Positions 7,838-16,851 of a stretch of 64,000 nucleotides of DNA are shown here, piece after piece. The DNA comes from JBFMDN01 sp040753915 (lineage in GTDB: Bacteria; Desulfobacterota; Desulfomonilia; Desulfomonilales; Desulfomonilaceae): assembly GCA_040753915.1 (NCBI GenBank), contig JBFMDN010000005.1, forward strand, positions 1 through 64,000, written 5' to 3'. Both the position numbers and the translations under genes were made by a program. The notes beneath the pieces were generated by a model. It did not search any database. It was not told the DNA's origin and saw only the letters and a list, made by a program, of their open reading frames with translations. Numbering within the stretch: position 1 is the stretch's first letter; each line of letters starts with the position of its first letter.

Positions 7838-8971
7838 GTGGCCACAGCAGAAATTGTTCCGGTAAGAACACGGTCGGATCTGCGTGAGTTTATCGACTTA
7901 CCATGGAAAATCTATGGGGACAACCCATACTGGGTGCCACCGTTGAAAAAGGAGATTCGTCACCTCCTCGATGTGAAGCGCCACCCCTTCTGGAGGTTTT
8001 CTGAACAGGCGTTATTTCTCGCACGGCGTGGATCTGAAATCGTTGGAAGGATTGCAGGAATAATCGATCGGAACTTTAACCGATATCACGCAGTGGGAGC
8101 CGGGGCATGGGGGTTCTTCGAGTGCGTGGATGATCAGGGAGTGGCCTCCGGGCTCTTTGACTCGGTAGAAACATGGGCTTGCAATCACGGTATGACTGAG
8201 CTGCGGGGGCCATTCAACCCGTCGACCAACTATGAGATAGGGCTCCTTGTGGAGGGATTCGACCAACCTCCCGCGGTCATGATGACGTACAATCCTCCGT
8301 ACTACCAACGCTTGGTCGAAGGAGCGGGATTTCGCAAGGAAAAAGACTTGGTGTCGTTCGTCGGTTTTCGTGATGGCTACAACCCTCCGGATTGGATGCT
8401 TCGAATGGTTGAGCGAGCGATGGAAAACGGCAGGATCAGGATTCAGCCGGCGGAAAGGAAGAAACGCCGGGAGGCACTTGCCCTGACCAGGAAATTGTAT
8501 GACGAGTGTTGGTCGAAAAATTGGGGATACGTACCAATGACTGACGAAGAGTTCGAGCTGACCGGCAAGAACCTGGAAAGAATTGGCGAGTGGGACATGT
8601 TCTTTTTCGTGTACTGGGACGACGAACCCGTGGCATTCGCGCTCATGGTCCCTGACATCAATCCGCTCCTCAAGCGGTTCAACGGGAAGATAGGGCTGCT
8701 GGGATGGCTCAAGTACCTGCTATATCGCAAAGAAATCCAAGGTGTTCGCGGTTTGTTGTTCGGTGTCAAGGAACAGTACAGGGGGCGTGGCGTCCCTTTT
8801 CTGGCTTTGAATCATACCATCGAGATACTCCGCAGGAGAGGCTTCAGCCGCATCGAGCTCGGTTGGAATCTCGAAGAGAACGAGGACATCAATCAGTTGG
8901 AGGAGCATCTGGGGGGAAGAATTGCAAAGAGATACCGGGTTTACAGAAAGTGGTTCGCTGATAGATGGTAG
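7838..8971 (+). CDS. GNAT-like acyltransferase family protein, ~377 residues
   Basis: The sequence has the spacing of a protein with two GNAT-like folds. Near the N-terminus VRTRSDLREFIDLPWKIYG is a typical first strand/helix; the C-terminal half has FFFVYWDDEPVAFALMVPD followed by LLFGVKEQYRGRGV, matching the acetyl-CoA pyrophosphate loop (Q/RxxGxG/A). Relatives of this size are widespread and uncharacterised; the substrate cannot be assigned. The frame opens at GTG 7781, but GTG 7838 has AGGAG 9 nt before it and is preferred. It converges on the radical SAM gene that ends at 9087. Confidence 0.65.
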   Translation: MATAEIVPVRTRSDLREFIDLPWKIYGDNPYWVPPLKKEIRHLLDVKRHPFWRFSEQALFLARRGSEIVGRIAGIIDRNFNRYHAVGAGAWGFFECVDDQGVASGLFDSVETWACNHGMTELRGPFNPSTNYEIGLLVEGFDQPPAVMMTYNPPYYQRLVEGAGFRKEKDLVSFVGFRDGYNPPDWMLRMVERAMENGRIRIQPAERKKRREALALTRKLYDECWSKNWGYVPMTDEEFELTGKNLERIGEWDMFFFVYWDDEPVAFALMVPDINPLLKRFNGKIGLLGWLKYLLYRKEIQGVRGLLFGVKEQYRGRGVPFLALNHTIEILRRRGFSRIELGWNLEENEDINQLEEHLGGRIAKRYRVYRKWFADRW

Positions 8972-9086
8972 GAATCATCAGTTATTTCAGCCGTGATATT
9001 AACTGACAGGTGCTCCACAGGGAGAATCCGTCTTGCACGGCAACAATGAAAGGGGGGAGAGACGGCCTCCGATCGGTTCAGGGGTA

Positions 9087-10637
9087 TCAGTCCCGACCTG
9101 GCTCGTGCGAGGACGAAAATCCGGCAAGATGCGGCCCTCTGTATCCCTGGCGTACCAACGCGTTTTTCACAACTCCCTCCATGTCTCGCGTCCCGAGAAA
9201 AGACCGCAGCCCAAATTTCATCAGAAGCCTGTTGAGGCCCCAAATGTGACGCCAATAGGGTTTTGGCATGCCGAGCAACTCCCCGAAGAAGGCCACAACT
9301 TTGGACAGGGCCATGTATCCCTCGTCTGATCCGAGATGAAGCTCGGGACAAACAGCGGCCGCTTCTCGCATCTGACGGATCGCTCTGTTCAAATCGAGCC
9401 CGTGAGAAATGTACCAGCACTGTTCGATGGGATCCGCCTCGGCCGAGACCATTTCTTCCTTCAACGCCCTATTCCAGAGAACTGTCCCTGGGTAGATCCG
9501 TATGCCAAGGAACATGTTCACGTTGTGATAGGGAGGATGCGTTTCCTTCTTCAGGTAGTGCAAGACGAAATCCAGAGTCTCTTGCAGAGTGTCGTTCGTT
9601 TCGCCCGGTCCGCCGAGGAGAAAGTACCAAAGAGTTGTCATTCGCGTGCGGTTAATGGCTTCAGCGGCTCGAACGATGTCGTCCTTGTCCAGGTTCTTTC
9701 CGTAATTCTTCATCAATTCCTCGGACGCGGATTCCGGGCTGAGCATGAAAGACCGGAACCCTGCCCTCCACATGAGATCCAGGAACTGACTATCCAGCCC
9801 TCTGGGGCTGATACCCATGGCCGTGAGACCAACTTTCAGGGAACGGCGGATAACTTCCTCGAGAATCGCTGCAGCGTGATCCTGGGATTCATTGAACACC
9901 GAGTCGACGAATTCGAACTCCTGCGCTCCAAACCTTCCGTGGGCGTCTTCAATCTCATCCACCACGTCCGAGGGTGAACGCCATCGGATTTGGTGCCCTT
10001 CAATTACAGGATAGACACAGTAGACGCATCGATGCCTGCACCCCCGCGATGTCTGAATGCTGTAGCTGCTGCCTATCCTGCTGTACGGCTTTACGTCGAT
10101 CCATTTCCCCAAGTCGGGATTGCCTAGAGGGAAATCCTGTAATCGTGCGCGCACGTAGCGGAACCGGTCGCCCCTGATGTATCCCACCCCGGACAAGTCG
10201 TCCGCTCCAGTCCCATCCTCCAGTGCTCTTAAGAGACTGACGAAAGATCTTTCGCCCTCGGACACCACCACATAGTCTGCTTCCAAGTACCGGCACACAT
10301 GCTCCGGGTTGATGCTGGCCCCCGCTCCCCCAATTACGATGGTCGCATCGGAACGTTCCCTGATCCTGCGAACGATCTTCCTGACCATCGGCAGATAGGA
10401 AGTCGGATACAGCATGTTCACGTTATCGATATTGCGGACCGACACTCCCACGACCTGCGGCTCAAAATCCCGAAGAGCGGCATCGAGATCCTGTAGCGGA
10501 CGGCGACGGAAGCACAAGTCCAGCACCTGAATCTCGTGGCCTGCCATGTCGGCGGCCGTGGCCACGTAGCACAACCCTATAGGGGGAGCCGCCAAAACGT
10601 CATCTTTCAAGTTGCTGTTGATGAGCAGAACTCGCAT
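9087..10637 (-). CDS. B12-binding-domain radical SAM protein
   Basis: The 516-residue protein has the class B layout: an N-terminal cobalamin-binding-type Rossmann domain (to about residue 160, with the IGGAGASINPE segment) and a radical SAM domain with the cluster motif CRHRCVYC (C-x3-C-x2-C). A later WYFLLGGPGETNDT stretch is the usual (F/L)GxPGE motif of this class. Such enzymes carry out methylations, ring contractions or other C-C chemistry; the substrate is unknown. The classic DxHxxG cobalamin motif is not evident, so B12 binding is not assured. The gene lies 102 bases after another radical SAM gene, probably in one transcript. Confidence 0.8.
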   Translation of the reverse strand: MRVLLINSNLKDDVLAAPPIGLCYVATAADMAGHEIQVLDLCFRRRPLQDLDAALRDFEPQVVGVSVRNIDNVNMLYPTSYLPMVRKIVRRIRERSDATIVIGGAGASINPEHVCRYLEADYVVVSEGERSFVSLLRALEDGTGADDLSGVGYIRGDRFRYVRARLQDFPLGNPDLGKWIDVKPYSRIGSSYSIQTSRGCRHRCVYCVYPVIEGHQIRWRSPSDVVDEIEDAHGRFGAQEFEFVDSVFNESQDHAAAILEEVIRRSLKVGLTAMGISPRGLDSQFLDLMWRAGFRSFMLSPESASEELMKNYGKNLDKDDIVRAAEAINRTRMTTLWYFLLGGPGETNDTLQETLDFVLHYLKKETHPPYHNVNMFLGIRIYPGTVLWNRALKEEMVSAEADPIEQCWYISHGLDLNRAIRQMREAAAVCPELHLGSDEGYMALSKVVAFFGELLGMPKPYWRHIWGLNRLLMKFGLRSFLGTRDMEGVVKNALVRQGYRGPHLAGFSSSHEPGRD

Positions 10638-10739
10638 AGATCAATCTTCCGGTGCAGCTCCGTACACAGCACAGACCCGACTTCCATGAGCTGAACCAAC
10701 TCCCCCCAATGAACCGACAGCGCCGTCATTCGGCAGAGC

Positions 10740-12224
10740 TCACGACCGCGTCGAATCAACAGCCTCCGTGAAACCATGAACAGACGCAGCGCGACGACGC
10801 CATTCCCTCACTCGACGCTCGTATTCGGGCCACAGTCGTTCGTACACCCCTGGGACCTTTCCTCTCGCCCGAAAGCCCGCCATGATCTCAGTGGCCCAGT
10901 CCGCCTGTTGTTGTGTGCTCAACTGGTCCTTCTGCATCTGGTACTTCTGAATTTCTTCGAACATTACCATTGGAATGCAGCCCGTACACGCGTGGGGGAA
11001 GGCTTTCACCACCCGGTCGAAAATGGCCCCGAATCCTTCGTCCTTAATATTTCCGAATGAGATTTCCGTGGCTTCACACGGCTGTACATCTCCGCGCGGC
11101 GAGATGAAGAGATACTCGAATCGGCACTGGCACCCGTAGGCACGGTCCTTCTCCAGCCACGTGGATAAGCCGCTAATTGGAGGATACCGCGCGTATCGAG
11201 GGTCCTTGAACAATTCCCGTTGCAACCTCTCCAGCACCACGCTGTGGGGCCGGACTCCCTGGCACGATTCTCTCCCTGCAGGCTTCCTCTCGAGAATCCG
11301 GATCTCAGCGATTCCCATCTCTCGGGCAAGCTCGTAATATCTCTTGAAATTTTCCGGTTCCTCGAGATCGTCCGTGGGCACAAGGGACAGGCAGGTGTAC
11401 ACCCCGGCTTCCTGGAAGCTCTCCACAGCACGGCGAACGTTGTCAAAGGCTTCAGGATGGCCTCTGAGCCTGTTGTGAACCGCCGGTTCGTAATGGTCGA
11501 GACTGACCCAAACGCCAAAGAGCCCACTTTCCTTCAGATCACGCGCCTTGTCGGCAGTCACCCCAAAGCCGGTCGTGAACATCCACAGGGTCGTTCTGTC
11601 GCTTACGTGCCTGACCAGCCTGATGAGACGATCAAATCTCGCCATGGGCTCCCCGCCGTGGAAAATGAGAAACGGTACCCCCATCCCCTCGAGGTAGGTG
11701 ACAGTCCTCTTGAGCAACTCTTCATCGAGATCGTCCTTATCGGACCGCCGCGATTTGGTGGAGCAGAAGGAGCATGAATAAGGACATACGTTGGTAGTCG
11801 AGATTGACACAATTCCAGGCGGAATCTCGGTCATATCCAAGTTGTTGACATGATTTGCTATTCTCTGATCGAACGCGCTGGACGGGAACGGTGGGACCAC
11901 GCTGTCCAAGATCAGCTTGTCCCCGAATCGCACGGGGTTTCTGTACCTGATCAACACCTCCCCCAACGCCATCAGTCTCCGCCAGTTAAAGATCGTGTCC
12001 CCCCAAGTCAACGCCTTCTGTCGTCGAATCCTTATGCTGGCCGGAGACATGATGATTTGAAGACATCGCAAGAAGAGTCTCGCATTGTAAGGGAAAAACT
12101 CCTTGCGCGTTACGTTGCGAGGTTTGATCGACCCTGCTCCCATTCGTGACCCCCACTGCATACTCGAAAGCATGACACTAATTTGCTCAGGGCCTGGGGG
12201 TCCCCCCATTGCCCCGCTCTCCAC
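10740..12224 (-). CDS. Radical SAM protein with SPASM-like C-terminal cysteines
   Basis: The cluster motif CPYSCSFC lies near residue 150, followed by FLIFHGGEPMAR (the GGEP SAM-binding motif). The C-terminal part holds CQCRFEYLFISPRGDVQPCE and later HACTGC, the Cys pattern of SPASM/twitch domains that carry extra [4Fe-4S] clusters. Enzymes of this type modify peptides or activate other proteins; the first ~130 residues are unusual and may recognise the substrate. GTG 12224 is strongly supported as start by GAGGAG with 8-nt spacing. No small precursor-peptide gene is obvious between it and the downstream radical SAM gene. Confidence 0.8.
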   Translation of the reverse strand: MESGAMGGPPGPEQISVMLSSMQWGSRMGAGSIKPRNVTRKEFFPYNARLFLRCLQIIMSPASIRIRRQKALTWGDTIFNWRRLMALGEVLIRYRNPVRFGDKLILDSVVPPFPSSAFDQRIANHVNNLDMTEIPPGIVSISTTNVCPYSCSFCSTKSRRSDKDDLDEELLKRTVTYLEGMGVPFLIFHGGEPMARFDRLIRLVRHVSDRTTLWMFTTGFGVTADKARDLKESGLFGVWVSLDHYEPAVHNRLRGHPEAFDNVRRAVESFQEAGVYTCLSLVPTDDLEEPENFKRYYELAREMGIAEIRILERKPAGRESCQGVRPHSVVLERLQRELFKDPRYARYPPISGLSTWLEKDRAYGCQCRFEYLFISPRGDVQPCEATEISFGNIKDEGFGAIFDRVVKAFPHACTGCIPMVMFEEIQKYQMQKDQLSTQQQADWATEIMAGFRARGKVPGVYERLWPEYERRVREWRRRAASVHGFTEAVDSTRS

Positions 12225-12599
12225 TCACAAATCTCCTCTCGGCATCCCGAGGTTCCCGGCAAGCATCTGTCGCATTTTTCCGGTGCCTCTCTTCAACGTC
12301 CGGCCATTGCCGGGTGATCCCCCCATCGGTCGCGAAGCCACTCTTTCATGCCGGCGAGATTCACAATGCCCTACAGCACCCAAAAGTCCAATCATCTACC
12401 TGTCCTCTATACGATAAAGAGACAGCCACGTCCAGCTTTGGGAGTTCTTTTTCAGAAGACCCCGATCCTGCCTAGGAAAACATCACTTGAACGGGACGAT
12501 TCTGTCCGCATTTCCTTTCGGGTCGATTATTGGCCGGTTGAGCAGAGACAAAGGACATTAATTGATAAATCACTTTAATAAATCATCCTAACATTCCGT
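12225..12599. other. Divergent intergenic region without a supported gene
   Basis: It separates the minus-strand radical SAM pair from the plus-strand exported-protein unit. Apart from the ribosome site of the 12224 gene and AT-rich sequence near the promoter at 12600, I see no gene or repeat here. Confidence 0.4.
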
Positions 12600-12628
12600 T
12601 TGACATAGATAATTTTTAGTGCTATGGC
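12600..12628 (+). promoter_or_regulatory. Putative sigma-70 promoter for the 12654/12731 unit
   Basis: A perfect TTGACA (12600-12605) is followed by 17 nt and TATGGC (12623-12628). The surroundings are AT-rich and the first ribosome site follows within about 15 bases of the -10 box. Confidence 0.45.
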
Positions 12629-12653
12629 ACTTGGGCATCGGGAAGGAGGGACT

Positions 12654-12716
12654 ATGACACCCACCCGTCAATCCCAATCCGTAGAACGAACTCCTCCGAT
12701 GAGGAACTGTTTCTGA
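12654..12716 (+). CDS. Short leader ORF, 20 codons, upstream of an exported protein
   Basis: An ATG with a perfect GGAAGGAGGG ribosome site opens a 20-codon frame (MTPTRQSQSVERTPPMRNCF). Its stop TGA at 12714-12716 directly abuts the AAGGAGA ribosome site (12717-12723) of the next gene. Spacing and site strength suggest it is translated, either as a leader peptide that controls the downstream gene or simply to couple translation. It contains no run of one amino acid typical of attenuators. Not similar to a known peptide. Confidence 0.45.
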   Translation: MTPTRQSQSVERTPPMRNCF

Positions 12717-12730
12717 AAGGAGATACTCTC

Positions 12731-13648
12731 ATGGGAAAAATCTTTTCGGTTGCCGTTGCCATCGTCTTCTTGACGGCGTCGTGGGTTGGCGCCGGCAACT
12801 TTGACCTGATGGCAGATGCCGGAGTAGTCCGGGCACCGACTCCTCTCCACCTAAAGGCGGGGACCCCGGTCAAAGCAGAATTCAGATCGAACCTGAAAAC
12901 GAGCTCCGACACGGAAATCGACACCGACAACCTGTTGCCTGAGCGAGTTTCAGCAAAAGCTGAACCTTCAGTGACCTCGAGACCGGCCGTGGCCTTCAGA
13001 GAGCGAGCCACAGGAACGATGGCTCCTCCCCCGGCAGCGAAGCCAACACCGCCGGCTCAAGACTTCCTGGCCGAATCTATGGAAGAGGATCTAGAGAAAG
13101 ACCTTGTCCTGTCTCCTCCTCCTCCCAAGGTCGAAGAGGCGCAGAAGCCCGCTCCACCTGCGAAGGAACAGGTCACGACGACCCGCCCGGCGCCCAGGGA
13201 AGAGAAGAAAGCTGCAGCGCCCCCTGTGAAGCCCAGGAAAGAGGCAGCAGAAAAGCGGAGCTACGTGCTGAGCCAGAAACCGATCCAAAAGGTCCGTCCC
13301 CTCACGTCGAGCAATCCGTGGCAGTATCCTGCGGGGACATACGGAGATCGTCGCGCTGAGCCCAATGCGGACCGCGTGGCTACTCAACCCTGCGACGCAT
13401 ACGGCAGGACGTACTGTCCCATGACCCCGTCGTACATGACATCCGAGCCAAGACGGAGGGTGACTCACCCGCCTACAACGCAACGTTTTGTCCAGGATGG
13501 GGTTACCGTCAAGCTGGCTCCCGCTTCTGCCGCTCTCGGCTCGCCTCCACCGTATCAGTACGAGCAGGGTCAGAGCGATGATGACGTGCTCTCTGCGATA
13601 ACTGAGATCCTGGGGCTTCCCTTTGCCTTTGTAAGCTCGTTTTTCTAG
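12731..13648 (+). CDS. Exported Pro/Ala/Lys-rich protein of unknown function
   Basis: The protein begins with Lys, a hydrophobic stretch and a WVGAGNF region, a likely signal peptide of ~22 residues. Residues ~60-180 are rich in Pro, Ala, Glu and Lys (PPPAAKP, SPPPPKVEEAQKP), like a flexible periplasmic spacer. A C-terminal part with several aromatic residues and three Cys follows, and the last ~25 residues (VLSAITEILGLPFAFVSSFF) are hydrophobic. It is therefore probably envelope-located, perhaps spanning the periplasm. The ATG follows AAGGAGA by 7-8 nt. No family recognised. Confidence 0.65.
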   Translation: MGKIFSVAVAIVFLTASWVGAGNFDLMADAGVVRAPTPLHLKAGTPVKAEFRSNLKTSSDTEIDTDNLLPERVSAKAEPSVTSRPAVAFRERATGTMAPPPAAKPTPPAQDFLAESMEEDLEKDLVLSPPPPKVEEAQKPAPPAKEQVTTTRPAPREEKKAAAPPVKPRKEAAEKRSYVLSQKPIQKVRPLTSSNPWQYPAGTYGDRRAEPNADRVATQPCDAYGRTYCPMTPSYMTSEPRRRVTHPPTTQRFVQDGVTVKLAPASAALGSPPPYQYEQGQSDDDVLSAITEILGLPFAFVSSFF

Positions 13649-13750
13649 AACCCGGCCGATCTCGCGTGAAATAAGGGCTCTGAGGAATGGCCAATCCCCC
13701 CGTGACAACGTGCCTCTGAGCCCTGCCAATATGTTTCCGTTTGCACGAGA

Positions 13751-13805
13751 ACCGGAGCAAGCCCTCACCAGCGGACAAAGCCGTGGTGGGAGCGCTCCGG
13801 TTTTC
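13751..13805 (+). terminator. Possible rho-independent terminator
   Basis: ACCGGAGC (13751-13758) pairs with GCTCCGGT (13794-13801), and the stem is followed by TTTTCCTT. Within the loop CCTCACCA and TGGTGGGA pair partly. It would end the 12731 transcript, and it lies between convergent genes. Confidence 0.5.
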
Positions 13806-13825
13806 CTTCGTCCTGTGGCAAGGAG

Positions 13826-14755
13826 TCAGGCAATGCGAGCCACATCTGAGATTTCCAGAGCCTTTATCAAATTGGTCAAGGTCTTGTTCACCGTAGCGAG
13901 AATCCCTACCGCGTCGCCTTCCCGAGCGATAGCACCGTTAATGAAATCTATCTCTGTTCTCCTTCTGGCCAGAATATCCTGGAACATGGAATTTACGTTT
14001 GGCGCGGTACCCTGACAAACGGCTACCACCCGCTCTTCGGGATTCTCAAACACCAGCCTTATTCCGCGTGCGCGAGCGATGGCAACGCACTCTTCGACTA
14101 TGTCGTGGATCAGAGACCTCCCGGCCTCGGTGGCGGGCAGATCGCCGTTGCGCACGCGGAGGAGCGTCGCAGGAGCGTTGATGGCAGCATTTACGATCAG
14201 CTTTGACCAGACACATCCGACCGCGTTGTCCACGACATGGACCGGTCCCCCATTCATGGACTCCAACGCCTCCCCCACTGCCTTTGTGCGCTCCCGGATG
14301 CTGCCGTCTGCTTCACCGAGGTGCGTGTCTCCAAAGCCTGTATGACGGACCGCAGCCGGTCCGAGGCTCATCGCTCCCATGGTGGTGGTACCAAGAAGAA
14401 CCCTGCCGGGAAAGGCTTCTTCAAGTGTCTCATAGTTCCCTATGCCATTCTGTAAAGTGAGGACCACTCCGTCGTCGGAGACGATCTGCTTCAGAGTAGC
14501 CACTGCCCGTGCGGTATCATAGGACTTGACCAGCAAGATGGCCAGATCCACCTTGCCTGCGCTTGCAGGGTTTGCCCACATCGAGGGACGCGCCGTCCGC
14601 TTACCGGAGACTCCCTCAATGAGAAGCCCTTTCTCTTGCACGAGGCGAACCTCCTCCTGGTCGCGCTCGATCATGACCACATCCATGCCGGCTTCCAAGA
14701 GCAGGCACCCCACGACGGACCCGAGGGCCCCCGATCCAACTATGCCGATCCTCAT
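13826..14755 (-). CDS. panE: 2-dehydropantoate 2-reductase (ketopantoate reductase)
   Basis: PanE reduces 2-dehydropantoate to pantoate with NADPH in pantothenate (coenzyme A) synthesis. The N-terminus GIVGSGALGSVVG is the dinucleotide-binding loop; VWSKLIVNAAINA carries the conserved Lys (about residue 185) and Asn of the active site, and RRTEIDFINGAI near the end matches the conserved C-terminal helix. At 309 residues it has normal family length. It follows panB on the same strand after 125 bases, so the first two steps of pantoate formation are encoded together. Confidence 0.9.
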   Translation of the reverse strand: MRIGIVGSGALGSVVGCLLLEAGMDVVMIERDQEEVRLVQEKGLLIEGVSGKRTARPSMWANPASAGKVDLAILLVKSYDTARAVATLKQIVSDDGVVLTLQNGIGNYETLEEAFPGRVLLGTTTMGAMSLGPAAVRHTGFGDTHLGEADGSIRERTKAVGEALESMNGGPVHVVDNAVGCVWSKLIVNAAINAPATLLRVRNGDLPATEAGRSLIHDIVEECVAIARARGIRLVFENPEERVVAVCQGTAPNVNSMFQDILARRRTEIDFINGAIAREGDAVGILATVNKTLTNLIKALEISDVARIA

Positions 14756-14880
14756 CTCTATTATCCTTCATGCCGTTCCACGGTACGACCGCTCCTCAAA
14801 TGGAGCCACCGAAGCTGTCTCATACTTCGGACAATTTCCGGGGCTTCGAAACCCTTCTGCCCGATCCGTTGACTTTCGCC

Positions 14881-15723
14881 TCATCCGTAGAGCTTATTCA
14901 ATTGTTCCGCCACATCCTCAGGCATGGGATAGCAGTGGTCGGGCCCCGGGAACGTGCCCTCCGCGACCTCTTTCTTGAATTCTTCCAAGGCATCTAAGAT
15001 GAGCGCAGCAGCTTGGCAGTACTTCTTCACGAATTTCGGTGGCTTCCTGTCGAACATACCGATCATGTCGTGAATCACCAGCACTTGGCCGTCGCAATGA
15101 GGGCCCGCTCCGATGCCGAACACCGGCACCCCGGACCTCTTCGTTATGACGGCTGCCACCTCGGCAGGAACGGCTTCCAAGAGGATAGAGCTGCAGCCCA
15201 CATCTTCGAGGATGCGGGCATCTTCCACGAGCTTCTTTGCTGCTTCCAGGTCTCTTCCTTGGGCCTTATAGCCACCCAATTGAGCCACTGCCTGGGGCGT
15301 GAGCCCTATATGACCCATTACCGGAATCGTGGCCTTGACCATCGCGCTGATGGTGTCAGCCATCTCAGCGCCGCCTTCCATCTTGACAGCATCGCAACCG
15401 CACTCGGCCATGAATCTACCCGCGTTGCGAATGGCCTCTGAAACGGAAGGTTGGTAGCTCATGTACGGCATGTCCCCCACCAAATACACGTCCGGGGCTC
15501 CACGGCGCACAGCCTGCGCGTGGGGAATCATGAGGTCCATGTTCATCGGTAGCGTGGAATCATACCCAAAAACCACCATGCCCATAGAATCGCCGACAAG
15601 AATTACGTCAATGCCGGCTTTCTGCTCGATGAGCGCGAACGGATAGTCGTATGCGGTCAAGAACGTGATCTTTTCCCCTCGGGCCTTCTTGTCTCTCAGC
15701 GTCTGAATGGTAACTTTCGGCAT
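14881..15723 (-). CDS. panB: 3-methyl-2-oxobutanoate hydroxymethyltransferase (ketopantoate hydroxymethyltransferase)
   Basis: PanB transfers a one-carbon unit from 5,10-methylenetetrahydrofolate to 3-methyl-2-oxobutanoate, the first committed step to pantothenate. The 280-residue sequence shows the family landmarks: TAYDYPFA, VGDSMGMVVFGYDSTLP (metal ligand Asp near residue 45), VGDMPYMSYQ (Asp 84), VKMEGG (Lys 114, Glu 116), and PVMGHIGLTPQ. The ribosome site AAGGGAG lies about 10 nt before ATG 15723. It is the promoter-proximal gene of the panB-panE pair. Confidence 0.95.
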   Translation of the reverse strand: MPKVTIQTLRDKKARGEKITFLTAYDYPFALIEQKAGIDVILVGDSMGMVVFGYDSTLPMNMDLMIPHAQAVRRGAPDVYLVGDMPYMSYQPSVSEAIRNAGRFMAECGCDAVKMEGGAEMADTISAMVKATIPVMGHIGLTPQAVAQLGGYKAQGRDLEAAKKLVEDARILEDVGCSSILLEAVPAEVAAVITKRSGVPVFGIGAGPHCDGQVLVIHDMIGMFDRKPPKFVKKYCQAAALILDALEEFKKEVAEGTFPGPDHCYPMPEDVAEQLNKLYG

Positions 15724-16012
15724 GGAAGGTGCGCTCCCTTTCTGTTGCGGTGCCGAATCGGCCTCGCGGTAATCGTGGTTGTCCGTCTATCCCACTCCAG
15801 CACACTAGCCGGAGCAAGACACCCGTGCACTTGATAAGATCTTTCACCACCATTTCAACGGAGGTTGTAGGGAATCAGGGGAAATGTGATCGGTGAGGCA
15901 GGAGCAGTGTGCAGGTGCGCCCCGTATCGGCAGGAGTTGTTAGCCATGGGCTCCCTTCTTTTCATCACTCTGTCGAAGGGATACCTCGGTAGCGGCCTAA
16001 CGCGGGCTCTGC
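15724..16012. other. Intergenic region without a supported gene
   Basis: The upstream region of panB. Short open frames here lack ribosome sites and protein-like composition. No repeat recognised. Confidence 0.35.
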
Positions 16013-16041
16013 AAAACAAAAAAGCCTTCCGGCAGGAAGGC
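16013..16041 (-). terminator. Rho-independent terminator, minus strand
   Basis: GCCTTCC (16024-16030) and GGAAGGC (16035-16041) form a 7-bp stem with a 4-nt loop. On the plus strand it is preceded by the A-rich 16013-16023, which becomes a U-run after the hairpin on the minus strand. It would stop transcripts coming from the small SAP-like gene at 16488-16667. Confidence 0.7.
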
Positions 16042-16395
16042 GCTCCGATTCCTCTCTTCACCCTTCCGTCCCGGTCCGTTACGATCCAGGCGGTGTTCCA
16101 GACTTACCATGAGTGCAGAACCGACTGAGAGTTCCAGGCGTTACGCTGCTCTAGACCCTCGCTATGACTCTATAATGGAAAAGAGTGCGCAGTCAAGAAC
16201 AAAAGCCCAAACGGGGTAGGCATTCGCATCCGCTGGGCAGGCGGACAAAATCGTCAGTGATTTGCGTGAATCTATTCATTTTTCCCGATCGGAACCGACT
16301 GCTCGCCAAGAGGATTCTTGAACTAGGGCGGGAACCCGGCAACAATATTACATTCTTCTCCTCCGTGGAGGGCTCTGAGGAACGCACAACAAGTG

Positions 16396-16436
16396 GGAGC
16401 ACTCGAGCACCCATCCCGGGTACTTTCGAGTGCTCC
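16396..16436. terminator. 11-bp perfect inverted repeat downstream of the SAP-like gene
   Basis: GGAGCACTCGA (16396-16406) and TCGAGTGCTCC (16426-16436) pair perfectly around a 19-nt loop. It starts about 50 bases after the end of the minus-strand gene at 16488, so an RNA 3'-end structure is likely. There is no adjacent T-run. Confidence 0.45.
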
Positions 16437-16487
16437 GACACATTCCGGGTCGGGCAATGCTGCCGAGAAGGCTCTCCCTTCCAGACC

Positions 16488-16667
16488 TCAATGCTGACAT
16501 TCGGTTCTCCACGCGCACCTGATCTCACCGCAGTCCCGGATGCCTTTGAAGCAAGGCGCGTTGCCTTCCATTTCCTGTATGACGCGAATGAGATTTTCCT
16601 TGCGATACCGCGTGATGTTCTTCACTCCCAATTTTCGTGCCTTCTCTCTCACAAGTTTCAAAGTCAT
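16488..16667 (-). CDS. Small SAP/Rho-N-like protein with a Cys-rich tail, 59 residues
   Basis: This short gene starts at ATG 16667 with GGAGGA eight bases before it and ends at 16488. Residues 1-34 (LKLVREKARKLGVKNITR then YRKENLIRVIQEMEG) follow the helix-turn-helix pattern of SAP / Rho N-terminal domains, which bind nucleic acid. The tail has four Cys (CFKGIRDCGEIRCAWRTEC), a pattern I recognise from small desulfobacterial SAP-type proteins whose tail could bind zinc. A role in RNA or DNA binding is inferred. Longer frames overlapping it are shadows. Confidence 0.75.
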   Translation of the reverse strand: MTLKLVREKARKLGVKNITRYRKENLIRVIQEMEGNAPCFKGIRDCGEIRCAWRTECQH

Positions 16668-16851
16668 TTCTTAAGTCCTCCACACAATTTGCCTCTCCGA
16701 GCATCCCTGCTCGGCACCCGAAGAAATAGTCAAAATTAACTCGGAAAATCAAGGAGATTTTTTCGGAAACTTGAGTAAACCTAAAGCATTCGGAAATGAG
16801 GCACGCAGGAAGCCCTTTATCAGGCGTGCTCGCGTAGCAATGGGGCCCGAG

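Noticed and set aside
16185..16739. Plus-strand frame of 184 codons
   Set aside because: It covers the minus-strand SAP-like gene and has no ribosome site or family resemblance.
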